Source: Agrypnia vestita
Taxonomy: Eukaryota; Arthropoda; Insecta; Trichoptera; Phryganeidae
DNA: 64,000 nt
Direction: 5' to 3'
NCBI GenBank assembly: GCA_016648135.1
Contig: JADDOH010002013.1
Span: forward strand, 17,210-81,209
A model generated the notes under the pieces. That model worked only from the letters and a program-made list of their open reading frames with translations. It made no database searches and had not been told where the DNA came from. The translations under genes and the position numbers were made by a program. Numbering within the stretch: the stretch's first letter is position 1; each line of letters begins with the position of its first letter. This document shows positions 34,230 through 45,904 of this stretch, one piece after another.

Positions 34230-36480
34230 TTAATTTAATTGTAAAAATTAACCACCACAAGTCATATTATAAGATATGCCGCAATTTTCCATGAATCGGG
34301 TGAAAAGTTACTGCAAGAAAAATTACTCATTGGAGAATAATAAATCCTAGTCGGCCAGGGTGGTCCTTCGGTCCGAATGAGCGTTACTTACGGACTCTTC
34401 TATTAAGTTTTCTAAGGGAATATCACCCCCTGTCTTCGTATAAGGGTGACAGCACCCTAGAGGACAAAAATTTATTGAGCTTAACCTTAAAGATGGACAA
34501 AATTAAAATTAATCAAAATATACTCATCAGGTTATAGTATTTATAGCCATAGAGGTCCACCCCAATAAAAGGGATTAAATACCGTACCCAAATACTACTT
34601 ACCTACATACTTTAACTATACCTACCTCCGATGTGTCCTCTTAAACTATTCATATTTATTTTTAAACAAACTTTGAGCTGTTGACATTTCACAAAAATTA
34701 ACCATTTTGTTGATTCCAGCATAAAGAATTGCTTATGCATTTAAGCTTAAACAATGCTCAAAAGACATAGAAGAATTCAAAGCTAGCGCATAAGACCTTG
34801 CACAATATAATATAAAATAATTATACAAATATTTCTATGAAATACAAAGACGTATTATCATATTTAATCGATAGTCCTTTAATGAATGGGTTCACACGTC
34901 GTAATCGATGGTTTTTTTCTAGTTAATATAATATATACAGACATATACAGCTATAACACTTACCCGAGCACCCCGATATATATATTTAAATTCATTAGTG
35001 AAAATTACAAAGATTATATTGCAACTTATTTATTATATTACAAAAAACGAGACAGAATTGTATCTTTTCAAACAATTTTACATAAAAAAACATTAATTTT
35101 ATTCATATTTATAATAATATAGGTATTAAAGCCCTATATCCAATTAACCATATTTGTACCTAAACTTATGTTTACTACCATTTAAAAAAAACGGGAAAGT
35201 TTAGCATCATTATTATTTGCAAAAATACTAATTATTATTGAAAGCATCTTTTTCTTTAAGATTTTTAAAGTGTAATATTCAATAGATGCCCGACAATTTA
35301 TAAATATACCCGACCAGAAATATCTCCCTTTTGCCCAGTTAAAGATAAAAGTTCTTAAGGAAAGTTGGCATACCTAAACAAGAAAAGGAATTTTCTCTCA
35401 AAGCTCTCTAGACTGCACTACTGATTTTATTACTACCGTGAAACACCTCCTTTAAAATACTTCCAACTGTATAATGAATCCAAAATATTTTTACATATTC
35501 AAAATATTAGTAAAAGTGCTTTACAACTGTGACATTTATTTTGCATTTCAAAGATTAACCTTATTTTAAAATATAGTCCTGCATGGAAATTGGTTATTTG
35601 GTGAAGGCTTTTATTTTTACTTTGACAGGGTTATTTGACAGGGTTATTTGCGAAATCCAAATATTATTATATATAATATAGATAAGAATCCTAGTGCCTT
35701 GCATCAAATGTTTAATGCAATTAAAATATTATTATGTAGTTATAGAGTTATTATTTGAATTTCCACCGTATACGGAAGTCCAATAATGACAGAAAGGCTC
35801 ATGTTATTTTATATAATAGTAAATATCTGTCTAGTATTTAATAACACACGCCTTTAGAATCCTAAAAGCACCGAAGATTTGCAAATTACTCGTACATAAT
35901 GACCATGTTTCAGTCTCCGGAAGAATTTGGATCAAGCTTAAGTTGACTGGCTAAAGCTCAAGCAGAACTGCTGAATATAAAATGAACCCAAGCCATCCGT
36001 GCCGGGGAAGCATACAATGAGTCTCCTCACATGGACATGAAATGCATACGTACACACGTTTAGTCATTTCCGGACGATTTCAGGAGGAAACAAAAATAAA
36101 AATAATTGTGGACTAGCTCTGTTACACCCTACATAAGTCTCAAACTAATACCTATATTTTTAAATACATGTTGTTTAGAAAAAGAATAAGAATAAGCCTG
36201 TGCCGAGATGAGCAGCTTACAATAGAGTGAGAACAAAATACTATAAATATAAAACATAATACCTACTATAAAACTATAAAATTAATCAATTAATTGTATA
36301 TATAAATATAAAATATGGATGGTAAAAACAAGTAGATATTATTGAATACAAAAGTAATAGTGAAAGTAAAAAAAAATAAACGTTCAAAAATTATATTTTT
36401 GTTCGAATATGAAGACTCCTCGGGAAAAACAATGAATGTCACTTTTTTGTGAAACTGACCTTTAAATGCCATCTGTTGAC
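34230..36480. other. AT-rich stretch, nothing recognised
   Basis: No coding sequence or repeat ends were found up to the edge of the heat-shock-element array. Confidence 0.4.
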
Positions 36481-36499
36481 TTTTTGGCGTATTATTTCA

Positions 36500-37600
36500 T
36501 ATAAAAATCTTCTAGAGGTTTCACAAACCTTATAGAACTTTCCCGAACCTTCTAGACTCACCAACACACTCCGCCACTTAGTTTGAACCTTATAGATTTT
36601 TCTGAAACTTTCTCCATCCAGAACTTTCTAGAGCATTCCGGAAACTTCTCTAAATTTTCTGGAACCTTTTAGACTCACCGATAAACACAGTTTGGAACGT
36701 TATAGAGCCTTCTTGAACTTTCTCCTTCCAGAACCTTCTGAAGCATTTGAGAATCTTCATGAACGTTCTGGAACCTTCTAAACTCACCGACGTACTCCGC
36801 CACTCTATTTGGAACCATATAGAACCTTATGAGAACCTTATAGAAGGTTGTCCTTCCAGAAATTTCTAGAGCTTTATCGAACATCCTGGAACCTTCTAGA
36901 CTCACTGACACACTCCGCCATTCAGTTTGGAACCTTAAAAGGTTCCAAAGAAGGAGAATTGAAGGAGAAAGTTCAAGAAGGTTCTAAAGAACCTTCTTGA
37001 ACTTTCTCCTTCCTCCACTCAATTTAGAACCTTATTGAACTTTCGGTAAAATTCAAGAACTCTCTAGAGTTTTATCGAACATTACGTAACATTCTGGACT
37101 CACAGCCACACTCAACACACTGTTTGGAACGATAGAGAACTTTCGGGAAACTTTCGAAAATCTTCAAGAACGTTATCCTTCCAGAAATTTCTAAAACTTT
37201 ATCGATAGTTCTGGAATCTTCTAGATTCACCAACACACTCTGCCACTCAGTTTGGAACCTTATAGAACATTAGGGAATGTTCTAGAACGTTCTGCTTCCA
37301 GAACTTTTTAGAGCTTTATCGTACGTTCTCGAACCTTCTAGATTCACCGATACACTCCACCATTCAGTTTGGAACCATATAGAAATTTCGGAAATCTTCT
37401 AGAAAGTTCTCCTTCCAGAACTCTCTACAGCTTTATCGAACTTTTTGGGTTCTTCTGGACTCACCAACACACTCCGCCACTCAGTTTAGAACCTCGTAGA
37501 ATTTTCAAGAATGGTCCAGAAAGCTTTCCTTCTAGAACTTTCTAGAGCTTTGTCGAACGTTGTGGAACCTTCTAGACTCACAGACATAGTCGGCGGGCCC
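36500..37600. repeat. ~110-bp tandem array rich in heat-shock elements
   Basis: About ten diverged units are marked by CACTCCGCCACTCAGTTTGG-like boxes at about 36571, 36680, 36790, 36910, 37012, 37105, 37232, 37342 and 37461. Between the boxes the sequence is largely nGAAn/nTTCn pentamers in 5-bp phase. Examples are six consecutive units at 36751-36778 and four to five at 36535-36556, plus TTCTAGAACTTTCTAGA at about 37532. Such arrays are binding sites for heat shock factor. No gene adjoins it. Confidence 0.85.
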
Positions 37601-37740
37601 ATTTTGAAACAATCTGAAGCATTTGCGGCCTTCCCATAACAAAACAATGTACTAGAAGGTACATTCTCGTCACCCACTCCCACCCACGCTCAGCTTCCCC
37701 TACCAAACTCGCATACTTTCGATGTGACACCAAGGGCTAT

Positions 37741-37769
37741 CTACCACCATAACCACCAGGGGGTGGTAG
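37741..37769. repeat. CTACCACC/GGTGGTAG hairpin past the array
   Basis: Perfect 8-bp arms lie at 37741-37748 and 37762-37769, about 150 bp beyond the last array unit. It could mark the end of an element carrying the array, but no element terminus was proven. Confidence 0.6.
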
Positions 37770-37799
37770 TGGCTGATTGTGAAGAAAACTTGGCGGGTA

Positions 37800-39320
37800 G
37801 GGAAACTCGGGTTTGATGAATATATTGATTAAAAATACAGTTTAACGAGCAAATCAATGTATTATGACCTATTTTCACCTGTTGGGTATTTATTCCCTCG
37901 TTCCTTCAATCCTTATATGTATTAATTCAGTAGCTCTAGAGAACATTGTTTACGATTAAAAGAAGTACGCCTTGAATCAATAGAAGTCATACGAAAAGAA
38001 ACGTGGGCTAGACCGTATGATGGACATTATTGTCAATTTTATCAGTTATGGGCGGGGCATATTTCAAGAAGCAGAGATAACCGATGGGCAAAAAACATTC
38101 TCGAAATATATCCGCGAGAATTTTACGAGACAGATCCGCAATGACGTCACAAAATAGATGTAGTAAAAATAAACGTATTTCAAGAAATCGGCCCGCATAG
38201 AGATTGAAAATACTTTCAAAGAAAATTCTCGTTAACTGCGATAACCCGAGAATCTAACGCACCAAACAAAAAAGGCTCGTGTCAAAGTGAATGACGGATA
38301 TCGTTTATTTTCCAGATTTTATTTTGTCGTATATTACGAAAATGCCGAATAATACGCCACGCCATCACAGAAATATATCTATAACTTTTATGAATCCTTT
38401 ATGACTTGGGACGGGACTGGTTGCTCCGGAACATTACATCGCTGAAATTTCTTTGTTTCCAACAAATCGAGATTTCGGCATCTACTCGCAGGGCTTACAT
38501 TATGTATGTTTAAATAATGAAGTCAACAAGAAATATGCCCGGAGTTCCATCCTTTCCTGGAATTCATTATTCGAGCTTTCACATTAAGCTATACATATTT
38601 TATAGCGTTGTTTCAATTACATATTTCAAGGAGTGAAGTTTATTTTAGCCATTTAAATAATCTCAAATAAGCGCGCTCAATTTTTAAATCAATGAAAACA
38701 TGTGACTAACTTACTCACCATCATGCTGATTCACGCGGGGGTACGCAGATGATGGATGGAACGCCACACTCTTCTGTCCTGACACACAACACTCAACATT
38801 CATGCTCTTCGCATGCAAGCCATCATCCAGAATCTGGTTAACCTGGTCGTAGCGAGACTTCCGAGGACGCCCTCTCTTTCTAGCGCCGGTCGTATTTTAT
38901 AATAATACGCGAGTTTGAAGATTTAAAATACATACTCCTAAATATTTTTCTGTTACTTATTGTAATTTTGAGTTAAGAGGAAAACTAACAATGGCAATTG
39001 TTCGGGACCACATTTTTCCGCATTGTTCGGGACAAGCATTATTTCGACATTTTATTAACACCTTTGTACGTAGACACTTGTGGCAAATTTCTATTACCAT
39101 TTATGAGCCTCATGTAATGCAGGTTGGACGGGAAAGTTAGGAGATGTTCATATAATTATAAATAAAGTATAAATATGTATTGTTTGCATTGAGTGGAACC
39201 AGGAACAAGTGGATAATTTGCAAATTTTAAATATCTACTAAAATAACTTAATTTCTCCCCCCAATATGAGTCCCTCTAATGACCCGCATGTTACCCTAAT
39301 AGCATAACTCCTCAATTCAA
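37800..39320. other. No intact gene; possible retroelement scrap at 38.7-38.9 kb
   Basis: On the minus strand 38880-38700 reads RGRPRKSRYDQVNQIL, which resembles the basic tail found near the end of some retroelement ORFs. The rest is anonymous AT-rich sequence. Confidence 0.3.
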
Positions 39321-39329
39321 AGTTAAAAA

Positions 39330-39500
39330 TAGATAATTTAGAAAAAAGCGGAAAGCACTAAATTTCTTGCGGAGATTGTAATAGTAAATGCATCGGTCAA
39401 ACTTCTAGAAATCTCGACAGTAGACTAAAAGAGCATCGTCGTTGTCTAACTAGTAATAATTTTTCTGAAATTGCGAACCGCAATTCTTTTTTTTCTTTCG
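39330..39500 (+). pseudogene. Penelope-like GIY-YIG nuclease fragment
   Basis: The plus strand reads ISCGDCNSKCIGQTSRNLDS then RLKEHRRCLTSNNFSEIA. CGDCxxxYIGQTSRxLxxRxxEH is the GIY-YIG nuclease core of Penelope-like elements (here YIG has become CIG). A stop precedes it and nothing else of the element remains. Confidence 0.7.
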
Positions 39501-39653
39501 TGTACCATTAAACTTCTCCATCCTGTCGCGCGTAAACGTATAAAATGAGTAATTTTTAATGTTTAAAAATTATATGAAATTTGAACTCGGGTATTTTTTT
39601 GCTTAACCAAATTACTTTCATTGAAAATGTTATCATGTTTTCACGGCCGTTCA

Positions 39654-39761
39654 GAATCTTCTGTGTGTATGTTTCTGGAATATTCTGCGACGTATATCGT
39701 ATAGGCCAGGAGGTCAGATAAGCGCGGCAAAATATCCCAGAAAACTACACACAGAAGATAC
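39654..39761. mobile_element. ~108-bp inverted-repeat (foldback) element
   Basis: Arms GAATCTTCTGTGTGTA...GGAATATTCTGC (39654-39688) and GCAAAATATCCCAG...TACACACAGAAGATAC (39727-39761) pair over about 35 bp with few mismatches around a ~38-bp centre. It looks like a small MITE. It sits between the Penelope scrap and the RTE relic. Confidence 0.7.
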
Positions 39762-39779
39762 TTTCATTAACTGCTTCCT

Positions 39780-41275
39780 TGCACTGTTCCAACTCACTGC
39801 TTAGGTAGGCTCTTGGGGTCGGCTCTTCTCGTTCTCAGGTTATATCTTCTTCGGTTCTGGGTATCGCTTTCATCCATGCCGTTTCTCTGTAATATTTTGG
39901 AGAATTGAGTCATCCAGGAGTTATTTGGTCTTCTTCTGGATGACTATCGACGAAGCTTTATAGATTTACCTGCTTCACTGTGTGGTCTGGTGGTCTTCGT
40001 CTTATGTGCCCATACCGTCTCAACTGTCGCTCCTCCAGCTTACTGTTTATGTCCATGACACCCAGGTTACCACGAATGCGTGGACTTTTAATCCTATCTT
40101 TTAATGTTACTCCTGCCGACCATCTAAGCATTCGCATTTCTACTTTTTCAAGTTGCCTAGAGTAGGAGATGTACATAGTCCAGCATTCGGAGCCATACAA
40201 TATCGCGGGTCTAAGAATTGTCTGGTATACCTTTCCTTTAAGTTTATAGGCATTTTCGGGTTACACAAGATTTCTGTTACGGATTTAAATTTCATCCATC
40301 CCACGCCTATTCGATGGTCGACATCCGCTGCGTATCCTCCGTCTCTGTGAATGAGAGAGCCCAGATACTTAAATTAGTCACAGTTGGCTAATGTTTCCCA
40401 ATCCAGTTGCATCGAAGCAGTTACAGCATTTGTGTCTTCAAATGGCAAATACAGATATTCAGTCTTTTTCCTGATAAATTTTTAGGCAATTATCCCCCAG
40501 GATCTTTCTCCAACTTTCCAGGTTGTTCTGTAAGTCATAATAATTATCAGTACTACATCATCTGCAAAAAGCCTAATCTCGAGAATACTATTCATTTCTT
40601 GAATTATTAAATAATTCATGACTATTATGAATAACATTGGGCTGCGGATCGATCCTTGGTGTACCCCCACATTTATTGGAAACTTTTTCCAAGTCTATAA
40701 ATACGATGTGTAAGTCTTTTTTTGCATCTCAATACTTTTCTAACTTTAAATTTGAGACAGAGTACCCAATTCGTAAATCCGCAGAACCTGCGACATATAG
40801 GACATTGTAAGATGGAGCAGACAGAGAAGACATTTCTGGAAGGATAATGTTGAAAAATTTCCACACAAGACTTCCCAGACCCGTGATGAGCGGGATTCCA
40901 GAGGGGCGCGAGAGATAGCTGGACATCCTCGTCACAAGACCAGGACTGACCTATCAATACAGATCAAGGATCTAATAAAAGAAGAAGAAGAAGAAGATTC
41001 GGACTGTTTGAATAGCATCTATTATGGATTTTCCCGACACAAAGCCGTATTCATCGTCGTGTATTTTTACAATATTCCTAATTCGTGTGTTGATAACTCT
41101 CTCATATATTTTCATGGTGTGAGACATAAAATTTATCCCTCTATAATTGTCGCAATTCTTAGAGTCTCCCTTATTTTTGTAAAATGGAAGAAAATAACTC
41201 TTCCTAAAGCTTTTTGGCATTGGTTCTCCAGTCAATATTTTATTATAAAGGTTGTACAGCCATTTATGTCCCACT
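39780..41275 (-). mobile_element. RTE-type retrotransposon relic with an insertion
   Basis: The minus strand from 41274 reads PMPKSFRKSYFLPFYKNKGD, NYRGINFMSHTMKIYERVIN, EYGFVSGKSIIDAIQTVRI (RT motifs 1-2). After an insertion come KKDLHIVFIDLEKV, then GVHQGSIRSPMLFIIVMNYL and IRLFADDVVLI (FADD box), and finally GSECWTMYI, MRMLRWSAGVTLKDRI and RRYGHIRRRPPDH. The order is that of an RTE ORF C-terminal half. Sequence between DLEK and GVHQG is deleted, and stops are frequent. Confidence 0.85.
40741..40998 (+). mobile_element. Short element with GAAGAA tail inserted in the RTE relic
   Basis: It interrupts the RT between IQTVRI (about 41000) and EKY-DAKKDLHIVF (about 40737), which are adjacent in the intact family. 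It ends on the plus strand in AAAAGAAGAAGAAGAAG at 40978-40997, a LINE/SINE-like simple-repeat tail. The body, about 255 bp, has no known protein or clear tRNA head. Confidence 0.6.
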
Positions 41276-41539
41276 TCCCCATACTCTTTCCATTATTCTC
41301 CTGGAATATTGTCTAGAATATAAAGAACACACTTTCATTAACTCTTCTCCCATTATTACAACTACCTGCACATTAGTAATTGCAGGTCATTTTATGAGTA
41401 CCTAATCAATTAAATATTTGTATTTAATTATTCGAAGAATATTTTTTCTTCTGAATGAAGGTTTGAACTGTGTGGTGACATTATTATTAAAATAAAATAC
41501 AAATCACTTTGTTTTCACCACTTTAAATACCACCCTTTA

Positions 41540-42629
41540 AATACCACCCTATAAAACTCAATGTCTGTCTGTCTGTTCTCTATACAAATCCACACTGTTT
41601 GTCCGATTCGATTCAAATATTATATGTTATGCAATTATGCTTTAGGACCCGGCGAGTAACATAGGCAACATTTCCTCCCTATTCTCATACTCCTTCCCCT
41701 CCCCCTGACATATTTTCGATGCAAATCTGTACCGTTTAACCGATCGGACTCAAAATTTGGAAACTTATCCTTTAGGATTCGGCGGGTAACATCCTATAGG
41801 CGTAACGTAACGTAGGGTAACATAACATAACATAGGCGACATTTCCTCCCTATTCCCATACCCCTTCCCCTCCCTCTGACTTATTTCGATGCAAATCTGT
41901 ACCGTTTGACCGATCGGACTCAAAATTTGGAAACTTATTCTTTAGGACTCAGCGGGTAACATTGGCGACATTTCCTCCCTATTTTCATGCTCCTTCCCCT
42001 CCCCCTGACATATTTCCGATGCAAATCTGTACCGTTTGACCGATCGGAATGAAAATTTGGAAACTTTTTCTTTAAGACACGGTGGGTAACATAGGCAATA
42101 TTTCCTCTCTATTTTCATACCCCTTCCCCTCCCCCTGACATATTTTCGATGCAAATATGTACCATTTGACCGATCGGACTCAAAATTTGTAAACTTATTC
42201 TTTAGGACTCGGCGGGTAACATAGGCAACATTTTCTCCCTATTCTCGTACCCATTCCCCTCGCCATGATATATTTTCGATGAAAATCATTACCGTTTGAC
42301 CGATCGGACTCAAAATTTGGAAACTTATTCTTAAGGATTTGGCGGGAAATATGTGTGACATTTCTCCCCATTCCTTTAACCCTTCCCTCCCCTGATATAT
42401 TTTCTAGGTAAATCTGTACCTTTCGTCCGATCGGACTCAAAATTGGGAAAATTATTAGTCTTTTGGACCCGGCGGGTAACATATGCGACACTTACCCCCT
42501 ATTCTTTTAACCCTTCCCCTCCGCTTATATATTTTCGATGCAAATCTATACCATTCGAATCGAACCTTTGTTTACCCTCACAAATGTATTTCAAACTTAA
42601 CCCGTGCAACGCTGAGTAAGGACAGCTAG
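41540..42629 (+). mobile_element. Helitron-like non-autonomous element, copy H3
   Basis: It starts near CCCTATAAAACTCAATGTC with tandem GTCT units. It ends CCCGTGCAACGCTGAGTAAG, GACAG, CTAG|T at 42629, the best-preserved CTAG terminus in the window. Between them lie about eight ~115-bp minisatellite units with CGATGCAAATCTGTACC, GACCGATCGGACTCAAAAT and GCGGGTAACATAGGC boxes. It has no coding capacity. Confidence 0.75.
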
Positions 42630-42635
42630 TAAGAT

Positions 42636-43120
42636 ATAAAATCTACATGTTTCGAGAACAATGTTCTCTTCTTCAAGATTGTTTGTGTACTAAAATTGAA
42701 AAAGATAAACTCTGCAAGTGTGTTTTGGCGATGAGGAGGGTGAGGAGAAGGGGGTCAGAGGTGTTAATTATGGAATATCAACGGAAGAGGTTGGAATCTT
42801 AAGCGGAAAAATATTCAATAGTGGGTCGTTTACAAATTTTGTCTGACTATTTATTATATTTGAATTAAAATTAACACTTTTTCTTATTTCAAGTATTTCT
42901 AGATTATTTATTTGTGCGATCTTATAACTAGTGTGTAAAAATTTTAAACCTGTATTAATATTAAATGTATGGTCATATTCTATTATAAATATTTTGCAAA
43001 ATCCGACTCAACATTGCTAGTTAAAGCTTTGATGAGTTCTTTAACCCTAGTTTCAAAATTTCCACTTAATCAATGTTAAAATTATATATTTGAAAGTAGT
43101 CAGTGTAATACTTAAAAAAA
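42636..43120. other. AT-rich stretch, nothing recognised
   Basis: It lies between the Helitron-like end and the D2 right end. The left end of D2 was not found. Confidence 0.4.
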
Positions 43121-43129
43121 ATTTATCCA

Positions 43130-43443
43130 TCATAATGCTAGCTTTAACTCATAAGAAAACATATTTGCGTACATATAAACATTAAGTAAAAATTGATCTC
43201 GCCAAAACACTAAAAACGAATTTTTTGGCCTTGGCCTGTAGATTAATGCTTATTTTTTCTTAATTATTGTAAATAATGTTCGGTTAATTACTTTTATATA
43301 AGAATAAAGGTTCTATATAAGTTATTGTTCTATAAAATTGCAGTCTAGCATATACATTCTGATATAAATAAATAATAAAAACACTCATTTTCGTAAAAAA
43401 AAAAAAAAACGCCGAAATATGCATTTGCAGTGGATGTGCAACC
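43130..43443. mobile_element. TTAA-type DNA transposon D2, right-end fragment
   Basis: It shares about 300 bp with the right part of D1 (GTAGATTAATGC, TTTTATATAAGAA-AAAGG, GCCGAAATATGCATTTGCAG). It ends GATGTGCAACC followed by TTAA at 43444-43447. It stops about 170 bp upstream of the tetraspanin exon, within its presumed intron. Confidence 0.7.
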
Positions 43444-43619
43444 TTAAGTAATAGAGTATAAAATTATTATTAAACTCACGTAGGGGAAAAAGGTTAATGT
43501 TTTTCACCCAATTTAATGATCATCATGAATAATATCTGCAATCTTTACGCCAAATCCGTCAATAATTTAAAAATAATTCATTGGAAGCCATCACTCATAA
43601 GACATCTCTCTGCTTTCAG

Positions 43620-43793
43620 TACACCTACTACCTGTTGCTGATATTCGTGCTGGAGGCGACGGTGGGAGTGTTGGCCTACGTGTACGAGGTGCAGGTGGCC
43701 GGTGAGCTGCAGGCCAACCTTAACAACACCTTCCTCGAGAGCTACAAGATCCTCCCTGACAGGACCAAGGCCATTGATAACATGCAAATAAAT
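43620..43793 (+). CDS. Tetraspanin internal exon (TM3 and start of large extracellular loop)
   Basis: The sequence shows an exon of 174 bp (58 codons, whole codons at both ends). A pyrimidine-rich acceptor ending in TTTCAG precedes it and a GTAAG donor follows it. The peptide starts YTYYLLLIFVLEATVGVLAY, a hydrophobic helix with the conserved Glu seen in tetraspanin TM3, and goes on through VYEVQVAGEL to ERT-type residues and AIDNMQ. In tetraspanins this stretch lies just before the CCG motif of the large extracellular loop. The family forms four-span membrane scaffolds that organise adhesion receptors and signalling partners in the plasma membrane. The exon is far richer in G+C than its surroundings, as expected for a conserved coding exon. 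The CD9/CD151-like subfamily is possible but not proven. No neighbouring exon was recognised, so introns must be long or the other exons lie outside the window. The gene is probably functional because the reading frame and both splice sites are intact. Confidence 0.88.
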
Positions 43794-44320
43794 GTAAGAC
43801 AACATCTTTCTACTGAAGCTCGTTCGCAATCTAATTTACTGTTGGAAATCCCAAACTCTGTTACATTTATTCTTTCTTATCTGTTTTTAAGTCCACTTTC
43901 CGTTTAGATTTGGGTAAATATTACAATTAATATATCCCATATTCAAGATCCTACATTGACACACGTTTACTTTAACTCTATTACATGTTTTTTATGTAAT
44001 ACCGTTTTAGTAAGATGCTTTAAAAATATCTGGAGAAATTTTTGGGAAAATGTACGTCGATCTACTTAGATCGGTACTTACCCACGTCGTGTTAAAATGT
44101 TAAAAATAAATATCAAAATGACCTACGACTATTGAAACTAAAAATGCGTGGAGTGGAGGATCTAAAGGATTCTCTCATCTGTCCTCGATCTTTCTGAAAT
44201 AGAATCGCTCAAAGTCTGATATTATATTTTTATGATGGTCAGATTTTTGAACTTGCGCAACATTCTTGGAACTGATTGCAAGGATTTATTCACGTCAAGT
44301 GTTTCATGGCCTTCGGGATA
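43794..44320 (+). other. Probable tetraspanin intron sequence
   Basis: The GTAAG donor at 43794 opens an AT-rich non-coding stretch with no recognisable exon. Given the orientation of the exon, everything downstream to the next unseen exon is intron, which would place the element families E and F at 44-46 kb inside the gene. Confidence 0.5.
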
Positions 44321-44327
44321 TAATCCG

Positions 44328-45066
44328 ACATATTCTAAAAATAACGATATTCTTATTTTTGTGATTGTTATACCAACCCACAAAGACAGACGGAACGTAT
44401 TTATTTATGCCCGTGTAATTACTCAATTAATTTTCATTAAAGACTTTTGCAATTTTAGATGAGCCCTTTGGAAAATAATCGTAAAACTATATGGTTAATT
44501 AGTGTGATATGTTGAGTAAGAAGAAAGTAGAGTATAAAGATTCATAAATACTTGTCTTTAAAAATCCAAGACAGGAAGCAGAAATTGCATCCTATGTTTT
44601 TATATCTACGTATACAATGGTGGAATATCACATTTCAACGCCCAACAGTTGTTCAGTAGTGACATATAAATCATTTTAAATTAAAATAGGTAAGCACATC
44701 AATATTTTGTTACACATGCATGGATTGTTGTCAGACCTCCAAGATGTCTGAGTATTCTTTAAAAATACCTGTTTATTTAATGTTGAAGCGACACTTATAT
44801 CTTAACACGAACCAGTCAATGCAATGTGGAGATTTTTCGAAACATAAGTTTTTGATGAATATTATATGAAATAAATACTATAATTGTTTTTAAAAGTTGA
44901 TAGAGCTCAGTTTGTTTCACATATATCTACTAATTTCTTCATCCAAAGAATTAAAATATTAAAATAAAGCTAATGTTTTTCAGCAGATGTCTTGACGTTT
45001 CCTTATTTTTGAGTATTGAGGTAACAATAATCTAATAACAATATTATTATTTTCAGAATAGGGCAG
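44328..45066. mobile_element. TIR element family E, copy E1
   Basis: The left end TATTCTAAAAATAACGATATT and the right end (reverse complement CTATTCTGAAAATAATAATATT) form degenerate inverted repeats. The interior matches E2 (54734-56178): GACTTTTGCAATT, AAGCAGAAATT, AACGCCCAACAGTTG, TTTTGTTACAC-ATGGATTGT and TAAGTTTTTGATGAATATTAT. It lacks the minisatellite and the F insertion that E2 carries, so it provides the empty site for F. No transposase is present. Confidence 0.65.
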
Positions 45067-45589
45067 ATTATTTTTGAAAGAAATACAGTGACTCTGAATA
45101 GACAGACTGTCGATATTAATAAAAAAATTGAGAATGGTCTCAATCTATAACAAATATAAATGCACGGGCCATCCGTCTTTAATAATAATATAATTAATAA
45201 TTCACGAATCAACCATACCCCCGAAGCATAGTAATATATTTTCAAAGCACGACCCGCCGCTGCTTCATGGTGTAAATTATTAATTTAGGAAAATCTGTAT
45301 ATAATTTCCAAATGTGATTATTTTTTCTAGCGCGCGGAATTTGATATTTTTTATACCGTTTTTTAAAAGGTTGTTTATTATTCAGAAGGGTAATTTCCCG
45401 TGGGTGGGCGTAGATTAAAAAAATATTAGCCTGTAAATCTGCAGCCGTAACTCGACTTTCGAATTTCAGGTTGTGTTTTAAAGAAAGAAATTCTACTACC
45501 TTATTCGGATACTTCAGAGGCAATACAAAAAGGCTCTTTCGGCACGGGCTGCAACTTTTACATTATGTATGTGTGTTTTAACGTGTTAT

Positions 45590-45900
45590 TTAATAAAAAC
45601 AAATTAGTCAAATCAATTAAAAAGATACAGAAAAAATCCACCCAAATTTATTTGGATACGAATCTGGAACTTTACCTTGTCGGGGAACTTGGATACCAAT
45701 TTCATTTTATGAAACTCTTTAAAATTACAAAAAATTAGTCGTATACAATCTTCTGTAAATGATGCATCTATTATTAATTTTTTGTGGCAAAAGATGGATT
45801 TTTCTGTAAATCTTTCTAATTGATTATTCTAATTTGTTTTAAACAGCTAGTACATAGAATTGTGTTCTAATATTACAACTTTACAATAAAATGTGGTTTC
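45590..45900. mobile_element. Inverted-repeat tRNA-like element F2 (degenerate)
   Basis: Arms ATCAATTAAAAAGATACAG (about 45615) and CTGTAAATCTTTCTAATTGAT (about 45803) match the F1 arms in sequence. A tail with AGAATTGTGTTCTAATATT, ACAACTTTACAATAAA follows, matching the F1 tail. On the minus strand the centre keeps a B-box-like GATTCGTATCC. Confidence 0.6.
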
Positions 45901-45904
45901 ATTG

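Noticed and set aside
36675..36911. Coding frame inside the heat-shock-element array
   Set aside because: The frame follows the tandem repeat and does not persist across units.
41561..42520. CRISPR-like array (regular ~115-bp spacing)
   Set aside because: Units are diverged and contiguous without unique spacers, and the genome is eukaryotic; it is a minisatellite in a Helitron-like element.
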